Source: Peronospora farinosa
Lineage: Eukaryota > Oomycota > Peronosporomycetes > Peronosporales > Peronosporaceae
Direction of reading: 5' to 3'
DNA: 64,000 nucleotides
Assembly (NCBI GenBank): GCA_947646735.1
Contig: CANTFK010000208.1
Coordinates: forward strand, 186,001-250,000
Shown: positions 34,195 to 49,441 of the stretch, in pieces
Layout of the letters: each line of letters starts with the position of its first letter
How positions within the stretch are numbered: position 1 is the stretch's first letter
The notes under the pieces: model-generated
What the model saw: only the letters and a program-made list of their open reading frames with translations
Databases searched by the model: none
Told to the model about the DNA's origin: nothing
Position numbers and translations under genes: made by a program

Positions 34195-35484
34195 TTACTC
34201 GTCATCGGTGTGTATCCTGCGACGTTTCTGCTTTTTCTGGCCGCGTTTCTTGAAGCTTACGTTCCCATTCGTAGTGATATTAATCTCCTCTTCACGACGA
34301 GACGATGATAAACCATTCGCCGTCGCATCTGCAGCGTCTTCCACGTTCACACCCTTATAGTTGCCTCCCCATGGGTTAAACGCACCCAAAGCGTTGTCTC
34401 CTTGCGTAGAAGAATGATCCAGGGCATCAAGACGCTTCCGCTCCTCAGCAAGACGTATTGCCTCCGCTTCAGCTTCTTCCGCACGTTTCGCCACCGCTTC
34501 TTCACTTTCGTCAATGTGTCGTACTTCTACTGTACTCCACTCACCCATACCAGTAGTCTCATCGATCACAACAGGTGCCCAAGTTGCTACTTCTGCTGTT
34601 TCACCAGTACGCCACTGATTCACCATTTTCTCTGCAGTTTCAAGTGTCACATTCGTTGGCAATGGGATCCGCAAGCGATCTGCTAGCACATCACGTTCAG
34701 TAAATTGGCTTGGCTTTATCTCCATTCGTAAGACCCTCTTCCGATGGTGGCAGCATGTACATGACCGTAAAGCGTCTGAAAGCCAGGTCAGTATTTGGAA
34801 CTGTGTGCACTGTCGCCTGTTCCACCAATGCATCCAGCCACTGCTCGACCTCTTCCACCCAAATCTGACATGCACTTCCACTCTCCAGCTGCGTCTCATG
34901 TTTTTTACCTTCCAGATAGACAACACCTCGTACAGAGTACACTCCATTGTCCTCTTTCCTCTTTTCCTCCTCTTCTTTCTCGTGATCAATAACTGGACAA
35001 TACGAAGCGTCAGTGAAAGATTTTCTTGTAGTTGAATGTACAAGTGAAGCTTTTCCACTGATTTGTCCAATATAATGAGGTGTTGCATGGATCTGTCCTG
35101 GTTTTCGGGGTGGTGGAGGGGGTGCATTGTTTTGTCCAGGACGAGGTGGCGGTGGCGGTGGTCTCCTGCTACGATTGGCCATATCTTGCTCATGTTTAGC
35201 ACGTGCTTCTTCTTCAATCTGCTGCAATTGGTCACAAAGCTCCTTTTGTGATCTCTCAGCATCCAATTTAGTCTGTCGCTTGAGCTTGAGCGTTTCCTCG
35301 ACCTTTTCCTTGTGTCTTCGACCGTGTTCATGGTGTTTAATACTCTATTACAGTAATACAAAAGCGTTTAATAGGTAGATAAAAAGAGATAGAGATAGTA
35401 TAGACATACTAGCTTGTCATTCTGCATCCAGACATTGCAATACTTGCAATAATGCCGCTCCCGAGACACCCAATAGTCTACCAT
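34195..35484 (-). pseudogene. WBP4/FBP21-like splicing factor with a one-base frameshift
   Basis: Exon 1 is 35410-35484 and exon 2 begins at 35344. Together they encode a U1-type zinc finger: VDYWVSRERHYCKYCNVWM, then IKHHEHGRRHKEKV. A coiled region, proline-rich runs (PPPPPPRPG) and a conserved block YSVRGVVYLEGKKHE follow. That frame stops about ten codons after MLPPSEEGL. The sequence continues in the +1 frame as MEIKPSQFTERDVLAD..., with TGMGEWSTVEVR and a basic tail, to a stop at 34195. No intron of credible size fits the switch. One surplus base in the short C run at 34734-34736 would explain it. Both parts look like the same spliceosome-associated (B complex) protein. A sequencing indel is more likely than gene death. 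Confidence 0.65.
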
Positions 35485-35714
35485 GATGTTAAGAAGACAA
35501 TTGCAGGAATTCGTAACGTTTTAGCCAATCAGAACATGCACAATCAAATCATCACAATTTTCAAATATGACATTAATATCCATGCTGTGATTGGCTAATG
35601 TTTACAAAACTTCAATTAATCGCGTGTCAGACGTGATGAATTGCAAAATGAACTGCAGTCCACACGAACCAACCATTTTGACTGACAACTCGCTAACTCT
35701 TCGCATTACAGTCG

Positions 35715-35726
35715 TCATTCTCAACC
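35715..35726 (+). promoter_or_regulatory. Initiator-like element upstream of uL14
   Basis: TCATTCTCAACC lies 14 bases before the start codon of the ribosomal protein gene. It matches the oomycete initiator core (TCATTYY) at the position expected for a transcription start with a very short leader. Assignment is by motif only. Confidence 0.4.
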
Positions 35727-35739
35727 AGAAGTAGCAACA

Positions 35740-36247
35740 ATGGCAACTAAACGTGGTACGTTCATCTTTACTCTACTCTTTTTCTCTTTTCTCACCATGT
35801 ACAAGTCTCTAATTGTCATCACGCTTGATTGCTGCAGGACGTGGTGGTGCCTCTGGCAACAAGTTTCGTATGACTTTGGGTCTTCCAGTTGGTGCTGTGA
35901 TGAATTGCGCTGATAATTCGGGTGCTAAGAACCTGTACATTATTGCGGTGTGCGGTATCAAGGGTCGTCTGAATCGTCTACCTGCTGCTGGTGTCGGTGA
36001 CATGGTACTGGCTACTGTGAAGAAGGGTAAGCCGGATCTTCGTAAGAAGGTCATGCCTGCTGTGGTCATTCGTCAACGCAAGGCCTGGCGCCGTAAAGAC
36101 GGTGTGTTCCTTTACTTTGAGGATAATGCTGGTGTAATTGTCAATCCGAAGGGTGAGATGAAGGGTTCGGCTATCACGGGTCCCGTGGGCAAGGAATGCG
36201 CTGACCTGTGGCCACGTATTGCCTCGAACGCTGGTTCCATTGTCTAA
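35740..36247 (+). CDS. RPL23: 60S ribosomal protein L23 (uL14)
   Basis: Two exons, 35740-35755 (16 bases, MATKR plus one base) and 35838-36247, give 141 residues. The sequence is strongly conserved throughout: [26 protein letters not shown], then [21 protein letters not shown], then [24 protein letters not shown]. uL14 sits at the intersubunit face of the large subunit and contacts bridge B8. Length equals the eukaryotic norm. The very short first exon with an intron right after it is typical of ribosomal protein genes. The gene is divergent from the WBP4-like gene, with about 255 bases between start codons. Confidence 0.97.
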
Positions 36248-36718
36248 GTTTCAAGAGAAAAGAGGAACTATAGTGTCATCATTGGTACAGCAACTTGCCA
36301 ATGTGGTTGTTAGCTACTTAATGATGACTTTCCAGTGTCTTTTTTTTCTTTTATGACGGAGAGAACCGACACGAAATGACATGGAAAATTGTTGCTGCCA
36401 TTTTGGATGTGGTCGATTGTTAAATTTTATCTTGCCAGCAGCTCTTGAGTGTAGTTTTTTCACAAGCTTTCTGTGAACCTTCTTCTTCTGGTTGGATATC
36501 TTCACATGCTCAAAATTTGGCAGCGACAATGTCGTGTTATGTCTGAGCTCGAGGTTAAACGCATCTTCCGTCAATTGGTGGGGTGGGGGTATATCATTAT
36601 TACAAACATAAACGTTAGCAGGTTCGTAAAGTGTGTCAGTGCAAGTACACGAGCCAACGGTACTAAACAAAACATCATTAACATTAGTTCTACACATACG
36701 GACATTGTAAATACCAGA
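36248..36718. other. Convergent 3' interval
   Basis: Lies between the stop of uL14 and the stop of the Myb gene on the other strand. Only weak short frames, no gene seen. Confidence 0.5.
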
Positions 36719-38561
36719 TTACATTTCCACGTCGAGCAGGGATGAAAATGTAGCACCACCAGGAATTCCCTCCGAGAAGTTGAACTCCACACTTGGTACC
36801 ATACACGTCATGGAATCACTTAGTACTTCTTCCTTGGGCAGGAACAACGTCTCGTCGACATTAACTGTCGGTTCATCCTTGATCAGAAATAACGTGTCGT
36901 CTATCTGATCGATTGTCTCATCGATAGGCGACAAATTCGGCGTCATGTACGTAGGAGTGGATGCAAACGTCGAGCCTGCCGTATCAACAGTAGGAGATGA
37001 CGACGTATTACACGTTCCCCACTCTGTCGCGTTCATCGAACGCTGATTTGCTTGGGCAACTACACCTGAAGGTGCGTTTGAAATCGAATCCGTTTTAGCC
37101 TGCAACTCGCCACCACATACATCATGCAGTGAGTCCAATATCAGCTCATCCAGACCAAAAGAAGGTTGCGCCGCCGACGTGGGGTCTGACAACAAATCAC
37201 TGCTTGCAGAGCGACAAAAGTTATCGTCATTTGCGTGCCACGTTGCCAGCGAATGCTGAAAAGACTGGCTCAATATCTTCTCATCACCGCATGGATCTGG
37301 ACCACACTGTTGAGTCGAACTGTTGCCACTATATCCACCCATTCCCATTGGATCCAAGATGTTGTCGATCACAGCTTGTGCTTTTATCACATCTTCCTTA
37401 ATCGTTTGGGCACACGAGTACATGTACAGGTCAAAATTATTCACATCTGATACGGATTCAGGAGAGAGAAGCCCATAGTCATCACCAGGAGCAACCATAG
37501 CACCAGCACAACCAACAACTGGACTCGCGAAAGAATCAGCAGGCAAGATCGTAGGCGAAGTATCAGAAGGAGTCACATGAGCTTCAATCGTAGCCGCCAC
37601 ATCGTCCGTAGCACAAGCCGGAGCTGCATCACGCGCAACATGATCACAAGCAGCAAGACCATCGCTTCGCAACTTTTCCTGCTCCTTTTTCGTTGTCTTC
37701 GCCTTGCGGGGTTTCTTCTTCGACTTGCAACGCTTGGGGTTTGCTAAATGTCTTTGCGAAGATGCGTCACTGCCACCCGCGGACTTCCCTAACGTCCTTA
37801 GCGAAGAGTGCCAATGGTTCTTCACGCTGTTATCCGTTCTGCCTGGCAACGCAGCAGTAATCTTCGCCCAGCAATTGCCAAGTTGCGCCTGCAAACGCAG
37901 GATAATCGCATCCTCCTCCTCGGTCCAAGGCGTTTTCTTGATAGCTGGATTCAACTGATTGTGCCATCTACCCCAACAATCAACCGTGTTAGCCAACACA
38001 ATCAAACTATCCATCTCTACTTCTAGCTGCATTGATCGCTCACCTTTCGCGGCATTGTTTTCCATTTCGGTCTTTCAGGTATGAAGCAATTACAGACCAT
38101 TTGCTTGCTCCATATTTTCCCACCAGGTGCAGCATTTTCATGTCCTCTTCTTCACTCCAAGGTCGCTTCACGACAGTGTCAAGACCTTGTAGGGTGGCCC
38201 ATCGCTTACTACACTCCTCTGACGACCGACGCTCAATGCGACCCGAGATTGCTTTCCAGTTTTTGCCCCCAAACTGACAAACGCCATCACGAAGCAAGGA
38301 ATCCTTCATACCATCATGTGAAAGATTAGACCAAGAAGTCGATTAAATGTAGAAGATTCATCAACTTTATACTTCGTCTGGAGTCCAATGAAGCACTTCA
38401 TGACGGGATCGTACACCAGTTTCAGTTGTTGCTTTCGCCCTGCAAGAAAACAATCAGCTAACTGAATAACTGTGTATTAGTTTTAGCTCATGCATGCTAG
38501 ACATCACTCACTTTCTCGAGCTTTTCTTCCGCTGGTACGGAGAGTAGCGCAATTCCATCAT
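36719..38561 (-). CDS. Three-repeat (R1R2R3) Myb transcription factor
   Basis: Four exons, 38512-38561, 38373-38439, 38044-38303 and 36719-37967, give 541 residues. Three consecutive Myb repeats begin near residue 35. R1 is HWTPDEDSLLRDGVCQFGG and NWKAIS. R2 is PWSEEEDMKMLHLVGKYG and KWSVIA, ending GKQCRERWHNQL. R3 is PWTEEEDAIILRLQAQLG and CWAKIT, ending TDNSVKNHWHSSL. The R1 start is split by an intron between WTPDE and DSLL, and R2/R3 by an intron inside RERW; both restore perfect repeats. This matches c-Myb/3R-Myb proteins, which in plants and animals drive G2/M gene expression. A Lys-rich segment follows R3 as a likely nuclear signal. The C-terminal half is acidic and unstructured. Targets are unknown. 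Confidence 0.9.
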
Positions 38562-38869
38562 GACCTTCCAGTTGGACCGTTAACAAGTGAGCGCAAATTG
38601 CTTTGTGAATCTCGAGAACCTTGCATGAATTTCAACTGCTTTTGCAAGGACATGACGAGCTGTAAATCTGAGACCTTGCATTCTTCACATACATGCGCTA
38701 AGTGTCTTGTCCCTTGGAATCACAACAACGAAATCTGGGAAAAGTCAATGTCTTCAGCCACCATTTCTGTTTCAGACATTCCTAATGTTGCAAAACAGCG
38801 AAAGCTATTGCAACGATGGATAAAATTAATACATAGACACGTATTAATTTTGATGGTTTCTCGCCTACT

Positions 38870-40567
38870 TTAGTATCGGATCGAGAGTCCTGTGAGTAAA
38901 GGATGACCAGTGACAATTAACTCGTCTTGAGAATGACGTGTCAGAAAGCGGGCCGTGACCTTCAAGTATACGTCGCAAAAATAGAGCATCTTGTCAGACA
39001 TGAAGCATAATATTTATAAAAAAGAAATGCTTTTGACGAAAAAAACCTGAGTGCAACCCCAAAGCACCAGCGAGCGGAGGTTTTGAGTCCCATCTGCCAA
39101 AACACCGAGCGCATCATCGGTAATGTTCCTGCAGAATGAAATATCGAGCGTCGTCAAACTCATTGCACAGTGCTCCAGCAAAGCCATCATAGATGCGTCC
39201 GTAGCTTGCTATATGCCAAAATTTACGTGAGCAAACATCAAACATAGTCCTGCCCTCTACTATCAGTAGCTTACCGACACACTGGACATTTCAAGCACTT
39301 CAAGATACGAGTTGGCGCCATAAGCAAGGTGCTGGAATGCGACATCTGTCAGCCTCAAGCAGCACCGCATTGAAACTTGGCGAAGAGCGTGACTGTGTTC
39401 TCGAACGGGTTCAAGGCACGCATCCGTGATCTGATGCAAATCTGACACATCAAGTACCTTCAACCCGCGACAAGACTCTAGCATCCCTCTTACAGCAATG
39501 TTGGTCAGTTGCGAACATCGTGCGATAGAGAATTCTTCCAGATCCGGTAAATTTTGTGCCAACGAGATGATAAACCCATCAGACAGTCGTTCCATTTGAT
39601 TCAGCTTCAATTTTCTAAGCTTTTTCATGCTCTTAAGTGACTCTAAACTTGCATCATCAATCTGTGGACACTCGGATAAAGTCAACGAATGCAAATTCTG
39701 TAGCTCACAAAAAGAATCAATCGACTTTTTCGTAATTCGTTGATTACATGAGATCTCGAACGACTCAAGCGATGGAGCACAGCGTCGCACGAGAATTTTG
39801 CATCCAGTATCTGAAAGTCGATAACATCCCTGCATTTGCAGCTGTTCCACTGTCCTCAATGCGTCACCAAGTTCGTCAATAACATTGTCCGAGACACAGC
39901 GTCCACAAAGTCCCAGTCTTAATACTGTTAGAACCAGTCCATGAGCTGCACACTCTGTCAACGCTTTTAACATCGTATCCTCGTCAATAGTTGAGCAATC
40001 GGGAATGTCAATCTCCGTCACACCAGGGAAAATAAACAGTGGCAACACCTCCGGCTGAAGTCTCCGAAGCTTTACAACTGCTCGAGCCACTTGATGTCGT
40101 GCAGCAGCATCAATGTACTTGAGAGTTGGCAACTGTTCGACATGTTCGGCTAAACTCTGTAGTGCTAAATACTTTAGTTTTTGTACCACGTCGTCTGCAG
40201 TCAAGACGGACGAGCGTGCAGGACGTTGAGGGGTCCATACAACATTTAGTGTCTCATTATCGGGTTGTTCTACCTCTTGTTGTTGCTTACGTGCTGCCTG
40301 CGCTGCTTCTCGATTGTCATGGAGCTGCTGTGCCGTTGCGAAATAGCCAGGCCACGATTCATTCTCCTCCTCTACGTCTTGTGTGACGCTGGGGACGACG
40401 TGTTCTCCCGTGGCAAAGTAGAGCGCGCGTTCTCTCGAGACGACCGCTCTACCAGGACCACTAACAGCGTCTTGAACAGAGACAGACGTGTCTTCGGGAG
40501 GAGAGGTGCTGTGATGGCGACGAGACGAGCGCGGAAGCGCGGCACTAGAATGAGACTTGCGTTTCAT
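38870..40567 (-). CDS. Leucine-rich-repeat protein, Rad7/AMN1-like
   Basis: Three exons, 39275-40567, 39047-39208 and 38870-38989, give about 524 residues from the ATG at 40567. A TTG-initiated extension upstream is not credible. After a disordered basic N-terminus there is a conserved WPGYFATAQQLHDNREAA motif. A run of Cys-containing leucine-rich repeats follows (for example LHSLTLSECPQIDDASLESL, LEEFSIARCSQLTNIA, LTTLDISFCRNITDDAL). This is the LRR type of F-box-associated proteins and of Rad7/Rhp7, the GG-NER factor of yeast. Absence of a clear F-box and the N-terminal motif favour Rad7-like, but an AMN1-like role is possible. The last exon (MLYFCDVYLKV...) uses an ACAAG acceptor and is the least certain part. 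Confidence 0.62.
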
Positions 40568-41010
40568 AGTGCGGAATCGAGAATGACGGTTGAAGTGTGC
40601 GCTGATTGGACTATTTCCCGCCACCCCAACGACACTCAATATGTAATGGCGCCAGATCTCTCAACAAATTATACAGTAGACTTTTGTACCGTTTGTAATC
40701 GAACTCTGTTACGTCTTATTATTGACCACGTTCCGGTGGATGTCAACATGTTAGACGGCCAGCTCAAAGCGCCTATGCTTTATCTTGCTAGTTAAACATA
40801 CAACGTTGTGCAAAAAAAGTATGTAATACACTTGAAACAATACAAAGCAATCGTCAAACTTGCGACTTTGTTTTCAGTAGATCGTAAGCATACGCGGGGC
40901 ACAACTTCCTGCAGACAGCTACTTATTGCAGCAACGAATAGTGAGCATTTACTGTCCAACGAACCAAATGGCTTGCTTCATCACGTCAAGACTATCCAAG
41001 GCACGGTTTC
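40568..41010. other. Intergenic, no gene seen
   Basis: Lies between the start of the Rad7-like gene and the stop of the first GAPDH gene, both minus strand. AT-rich around 40780-40860. No supportable gene. Confidence 0.5.
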
Positions 41011-43210
<2,200 letters not shown>

Positions 43211-43212
43211 GT

Positions 43213-43227
43213 ATCATTATCCAATTT
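43213..43227 (+). promoter_or_regulatory. Initiator plus flanking element of GAPDH copy B
   Basis: ATCATTATCCAATTT lies about 45-60 bases before the start codon. It fits the composite oomycete core promoter, TCATTNN followed by CAATTT. It is the clearest such element in the window. Motif evidence only. Confidence 0.5.
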
Positions 43228-43239
43228 GCAGCCTTCTAA

Positions 43240-44292
<1,053 letters not shown>

Positions 44293-45104
44293 AGATTGAG
44301 CGTCGATTGTTTTTCCCGAAATGATGTGGTAGTTGTACTCGTTGATAGTAGGATCTTGTCACGGAAGATATGCCAGCGTGGGTGGATTAATTTGGAAAGA
44401 CTGCTATCATTACTAATTCTTGGTAGCCTCCAATGAAGATCAATAAGTATTACATTTCAGAAATGTTAATGTAGACTTATGACATGGGCAGCCGAACGTC
44501 AAGCTGCATGCAATTACAAAGGAAGACCATAATCATATTTGAGAATGTCTACCAATAAAATTATCTACATATGTTCCGGATGATCCGTTCAAGAAAATGG
44601 ACGAGCGAATTGGCCAACGTTTGCACCTCGTCAATAAGACGCGTCTGTTTTAAGTGCTAGTACCTCATTAACACCTTTTAATTTGACGTTTATCGGTGAA
44701 AGTACATTGATAAGTCACATTTAGGTGTTCAAAACCCTTCTTTAGTGGATTGGAATACCTCGTAGCGGCAGCAGCACTAATACAAACAGGATCTCAATTT
44801 TGTCGACTTGTGTAACTTTTATGATGATGTAAGGTTGTTTTAATCCAGTAACGAACAAATATTAGTCACAATGTGGTCTCAATTTACAGTCACTGCTAAT
44901 AAAAAGGCATAATCTTTTAGTAAAAGGTCATGACATAACGACAAAAATTAGGTCATTTTCCTTCATGTATCCGATTTCAGCTGATAAAAATAAATATAAA
45001 ATCATATATTCAATAATACAAAATAACTATTGTAACAAATACAGAGAAAGTCAGAACATTTTTTAATCTTCTTCTACGTTGCGATCATTCCTGAAAATTC
45101 AATC
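44293..45104. other. AT-rich intergenic interval
   Basis: 812 bases between GAPDH copy B and the Fused kinase gene, both plus strand. It becomes strongly AT-rich near 44980-45070. No gene seen. Confidence 0.5.
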
Positions 45105-48100
45105 ATGGAAAATTACCACATTTTGGAACGTATTGGAGAAGGTTCGTTTGGAAAAGTATATCGAGGACGTCGCAAGTACTCGGGGCATATCGTTGCGCTT
45201 AAATTCGTAACAAAACAGGGCAAAAGTGTTCGAGATTTGAAAAATTTACGTCAAGAAGTAGGTTTTAAATTAAAAAAATATCAATATATATATAATAAAT
45301 TTAATTCTAACTTTTTCATGTAACTATAAAATATAATTTTAGATTACTATTCTTCGACAATTGAATCATTGCAATATTATTGCAATGATGGACTCGTTTG
45401 AAACGGACAAAGAATTTTGTATCGTGACGGAATACGCTCAAGGAGAATTATTCCAAGTGTTAGAAGATGAACAGAGTTTACCGGAACAAGAAATTCGAAA
45501 AATTGCAATTCAATTGATTCAAGCATTGCACGTATTGCATTCGAATCGTATCATTCATCGAGATATGAAACCTCAAAATATCCTCATTGGCTCGAGACAG
45601 CAGATCAAGTTGTGTGACTTTGGTTTTGCTCGTGCTATTGGACATGATACGAGTTTATTAAAGTCTATCAAGGGCACACCATTATATATGGCTCCGGAAT
45701 TAGTCCAAGAGAAGACATACAATTACACGGTGGATTTGTGGTCGCTAGGTGTCATTTTGTACGAACTTGCAGTGGGAAAACCTCCATTCTACACCGATAG
45801 GATTGTATCGCTGATCCAGATGATCGTACGCGACGATGTCAAGTATCCGTCGACAATGTCAGCAGATTTCCAGAGCTTTTTAAAAGGACTTTTGAACAAG
45901 GACCCTGCTTACCGACTAAAGTGGCCAGAGATTTTTGAGCATCCGTTCGTCCAAGAAACACCGGAGCAATTGAAGACACGACTTCAACTTGAGCGCCAAG
46001 TACGCACTTTGCCACGCTTCTTCAAGGAGAATGAGGTGCATGATCGGTTGGGAAAAGAGGCGGACGGAGGAAAAGTCAAGCCAAGCATCGAACGTCTGCG
46101 ATCATGTGATGAATGGAAAATATGCGACCCAAAAACGGGGAGACAGTTGTGTAAACCCGAGCTGCCTGATCAAGATTATACCAAGATGAGTGGTCACGTT
46201 TTATCGGCCAACAGAAATAACGGTCCTTCTCTAAGTTTTAAGACTGTAAAGTCGACAAACGTAATAGCTCTCGAGAGCTTTCTGGGTGTGTGGGACCGGA
46301 TCCGTGGTGAAATGGATGTGAAGCCCGTGGATGCAGGCCTCATGACGACACCATTGTTCACCAATGCTGTCAGTCTGCTACCTTCGATCCCTATTCAGGA
46401 GCTTTCCAGCGATACTATGGCGAAGATCGGATCACTATTATATCTTTTGTACCGCTCTTTGGTGCTTGTGCTAAAGAATATTGACGGCATGGTCGGTTTT
46501 GGTAGTCTGCTTCAAACTATCGACAGCCTGCATCATTTTCTGAATCACCTGGTAGAGTCCAGTGAAGCGATACATGCCGATAAGGAGCAAGCGAGTGAAG
46601 TGATCTACAAGAGTGTGCGCTGCTGCATGATATGCACAACTATCGCCAACGCAGCCGACAATATTCTGGAGGAGCACCGAGACTATCGTGAATTTTGCAA
46701 CGGTGATATTGCAGTCATCTTACTGATGTTAAGCAAGAAGAATGATGTCGTCGCCACTTCTCACTCAAAAGCACTCAAGTGGCTAGGATCGATGATTGAT
46801 CGATCACAAAATCTGACGGTACTGCTGGAGGTTGTCTACGCGTCAGGAGCAATTCAAACCCTGTGTGAGATCCTGCATGCATCAGGAACTTCACGTTCTC
46901 CTGGGGGTAGAATCTCGAAAGACAGTCGGGTTCTTGGTCTGTTTGCGATTTTTGCACTCGCAGCTTTCGTTCAACCCGACGCAAAATGTTGGAGCCCCTT
47001 GCAGCCTTTTCCTGTAATGAGTTTGATTAGCGATGATGCTGTGCCACTGACGAGCTCTAGTTTGCGAGATGTAAAACATCTCTGCAAACTTCGCGTTAAA
47101 ATTCACTCAGAAGTTGGCTCCCAGGTTCTCAACAGTGGCGCGGCAAGCGAGCTAATTTCTTTGCTTGGAGATGAAATCACCGAGCGTGTGCAACAGAAGC
47201 GGAGTTTTGGCGGCGATATGGACAGAGAAGACGCTGATCAGTCCACTATCTGTTGCATCCTGAAGATCCTCGTGCACGCATGTCGAGCCTCTTCCCCTCT
47301 ATCCGAAAAGCTGACGGTAACGAATGTAGTTTTCCAGAAACACTGCGACACAGATATTGTAACAATTTTGCTATGGGGAATGACTTCAGTAGGCCTGCAC
47401 CAGATCGAGCAATACTTTGTGACGGAGCTATTGTCAGCCGTCTTGCGGCGTGGAATTCTTTCAAAACCACAGATTTGGCGCTGTGCTCGAATCTTGTTTC
47501 CACTGTTTCTAAACGCGAGTGATACTGCATTGTTGAGCGCGTTAAGCACTTTTTTCGCTGAGGTGATTGAAACGGGCAATATTGACAAGTCCGCACTTGG
47601 CAGTGATGGAATTCCTGGCGAATTGGAATCCCAGTACATGGAGCTATGGAATCTCGTCGTTCATGGTGCTCTTACACAGCGCTGCTCCGATGCGATATTT
47701 CGTTTACTCAGCACTAGCGCAACAGATGAAGTTGAAAGAAAAGGTAAGGCCCAGATGCTCACCAGCTACAATTTGCGAGCACAGGGGTTGCTAGACTCAG
47801 GCATTGTTTTTCTGCTACGAGTTGCGTCGAGAGCTTCATCGCAAGCGCTTCCCAAACGCCACAATGAACAAGAAGAAGGCGCTACGAGGTCCGTGGAGAT
47901 AAACATGTTCTTGAATATTTTTAAGCACGATCATGTTTGGGACATTTTCGATGGTATGATGGCAAGTGGCGGAGGAGATCTATTATCACCTTGGGGGTTG
48001 TTTTGTTTTCTTAAACTATTGCGAATTGTGCAAGAGATACAAAGCAACGCAGCGCAGACTGAGTTCGCAGTCAATGACCATCTCTTACTGCATTTGGTGA

Positions 48101-49209
48101 AACTGCTTGAGCTCAAGCATATTGAACATCTTCTCTACTGGCCAGAGGTAGTCGGAGGTGGAAGTAATGCTGTGAAAGCACTTGTGCACGCTACAGTAAA
48201 AGTTCTTGGCATTCCGTTTGTCCACAACGTGTCGGAAGAGCTGCTCGTTCATATTCAAGAAATTTTGTACGACACGAAATGCGTACCGAAACTTCTTAAT
48301 GTCCTTCGCTTTGTCTTTTCGACCAAACAGCTTCAGTTGGAGGCGTCCGTGCTGGAATTACCGATAAGTTTTCTGTCGCGTTTGATGATGAGCTCCACAC
48401 ACTTTGGCTCGCAGTTTGTGGAAGCTGATGGCATGCTGGTCATTGTAGAGTGTGGAATGTTGCGCAGTAGCTGCTCACCTTCACTTATCATCGACTTGTT
48501 GTTGATTGTGAGTCAAGTAGCCAGTAGTTCCGAGATCCACTGCAAGTGTATTCTGACGGCAAATCTTCTCCCACAAATCTACGAGCTACTACAGCACCCG
48601 GAGGCAATGGTCAGGGCAAAAACATTGAAGTGCATTGGGAACTTATGCCGTCACTCAGCACTCTTCTACCATCACTTTCTCACACCACTTGATGAAAATT
48701 CAGCGAAGAATACTGTTCTGAATGGGATGATACGTGGCTTGTCGGACCCCGATAATTACGTTCGTCGATTCGCATGTTCAGCCATTGGCAATGCAGCTTT
48801 TCATAATGGTGACTTATATGATGCACTTCGTCCTGCCATTCCTGTTTTGGTTCAAAATCTCTACGATGATGATGATAAGACACGATCAAATGCTGGAAGA
48901 GCTTTGGGCAATTTCGTTCGTAACTCTGATGAGCTTTGCAAAGACCTTTGCAGTAGTCGAACACCTTGGGAGCTTTTTAGACTGGCAATGATGGAAACCA
49001 GCATAGCTACACGTCGGATTGTGCTCTTTTCTTTGGGTAACTTTTGCGCTTATTCCGAGTGCTTTAACATGCTCGTTAGAGCAGAAGTGAACTTTGTTAA
49101 AGAGCTGGAATACTTGTATGACGATCTAGTAGCCGATGAGGTATCGAGACAAAACATCCATCGCATTTTCTCAAAGATTGAGGCACTCGATACCGAAGAA
49201 ATGAACTAA
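45105..49209 (+). CDS. Fused/STK36-family protein kinase with a long armadillo-type C-terminus
   Basis: Two exons, 45105-45257 and 45343-49209, give 1,339 residues. The kinase domain occupies residues ~4-255: [12 protein letters not shown] glycine loop, ALK lysine at 33, HRDMKPQN with Asp125, DFGFARA with Asp143, [12 protein letters not shown]. The combination DFGFAR and [21 protein letters not shown] is characteristic of the Fused family (animal STK36, plant TIO). The remaining ~1,050 residues are helical repeats. The clearest armadillo/HEAT units lie near the end ([40 protein letters not shown]). STK36 is required for the central apparatus of motile cilia; plant TIO acts in phragmoplast cytokinesis. 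Here a flagellar or cytokinetic role is inference. Confidence 0.87.
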
Positions 49210-49441
49210 ATGATCGGCATATGTAAACCACAAGTGGAAAATGGTGAATGTTTCTTGATGGTGTGGTCTTATGACATGCACTACCTCGTGCATAAAGAGA
49301 GAGATAGGATAAAACGTACCGGAACTTGCATCTACCATTCGTCTGGAAGAGTTGCTTGGTCAAGGTCAAATGTCTGCCTTGTAAAGAACCATAATGAGAT
49401 TACCGAGGTTAGACACGGACGCCAGTGAGGACCACTTCAGG

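Noticed and set aside
34740..35361. Upstream continuation of the second WBP4 frame, rich in Arg/Lys/His
   Set aside because: Composition is that of an out-of-frame shadow. The zinc finger and conserved block lie in the other frame, so the real event is a frame switch near 34735.
40568..40639. N-terminal extension of the Rad7-like protein to 40639
   Set aside because: It would need a TTG start. The first ATG in frame is at 40567.
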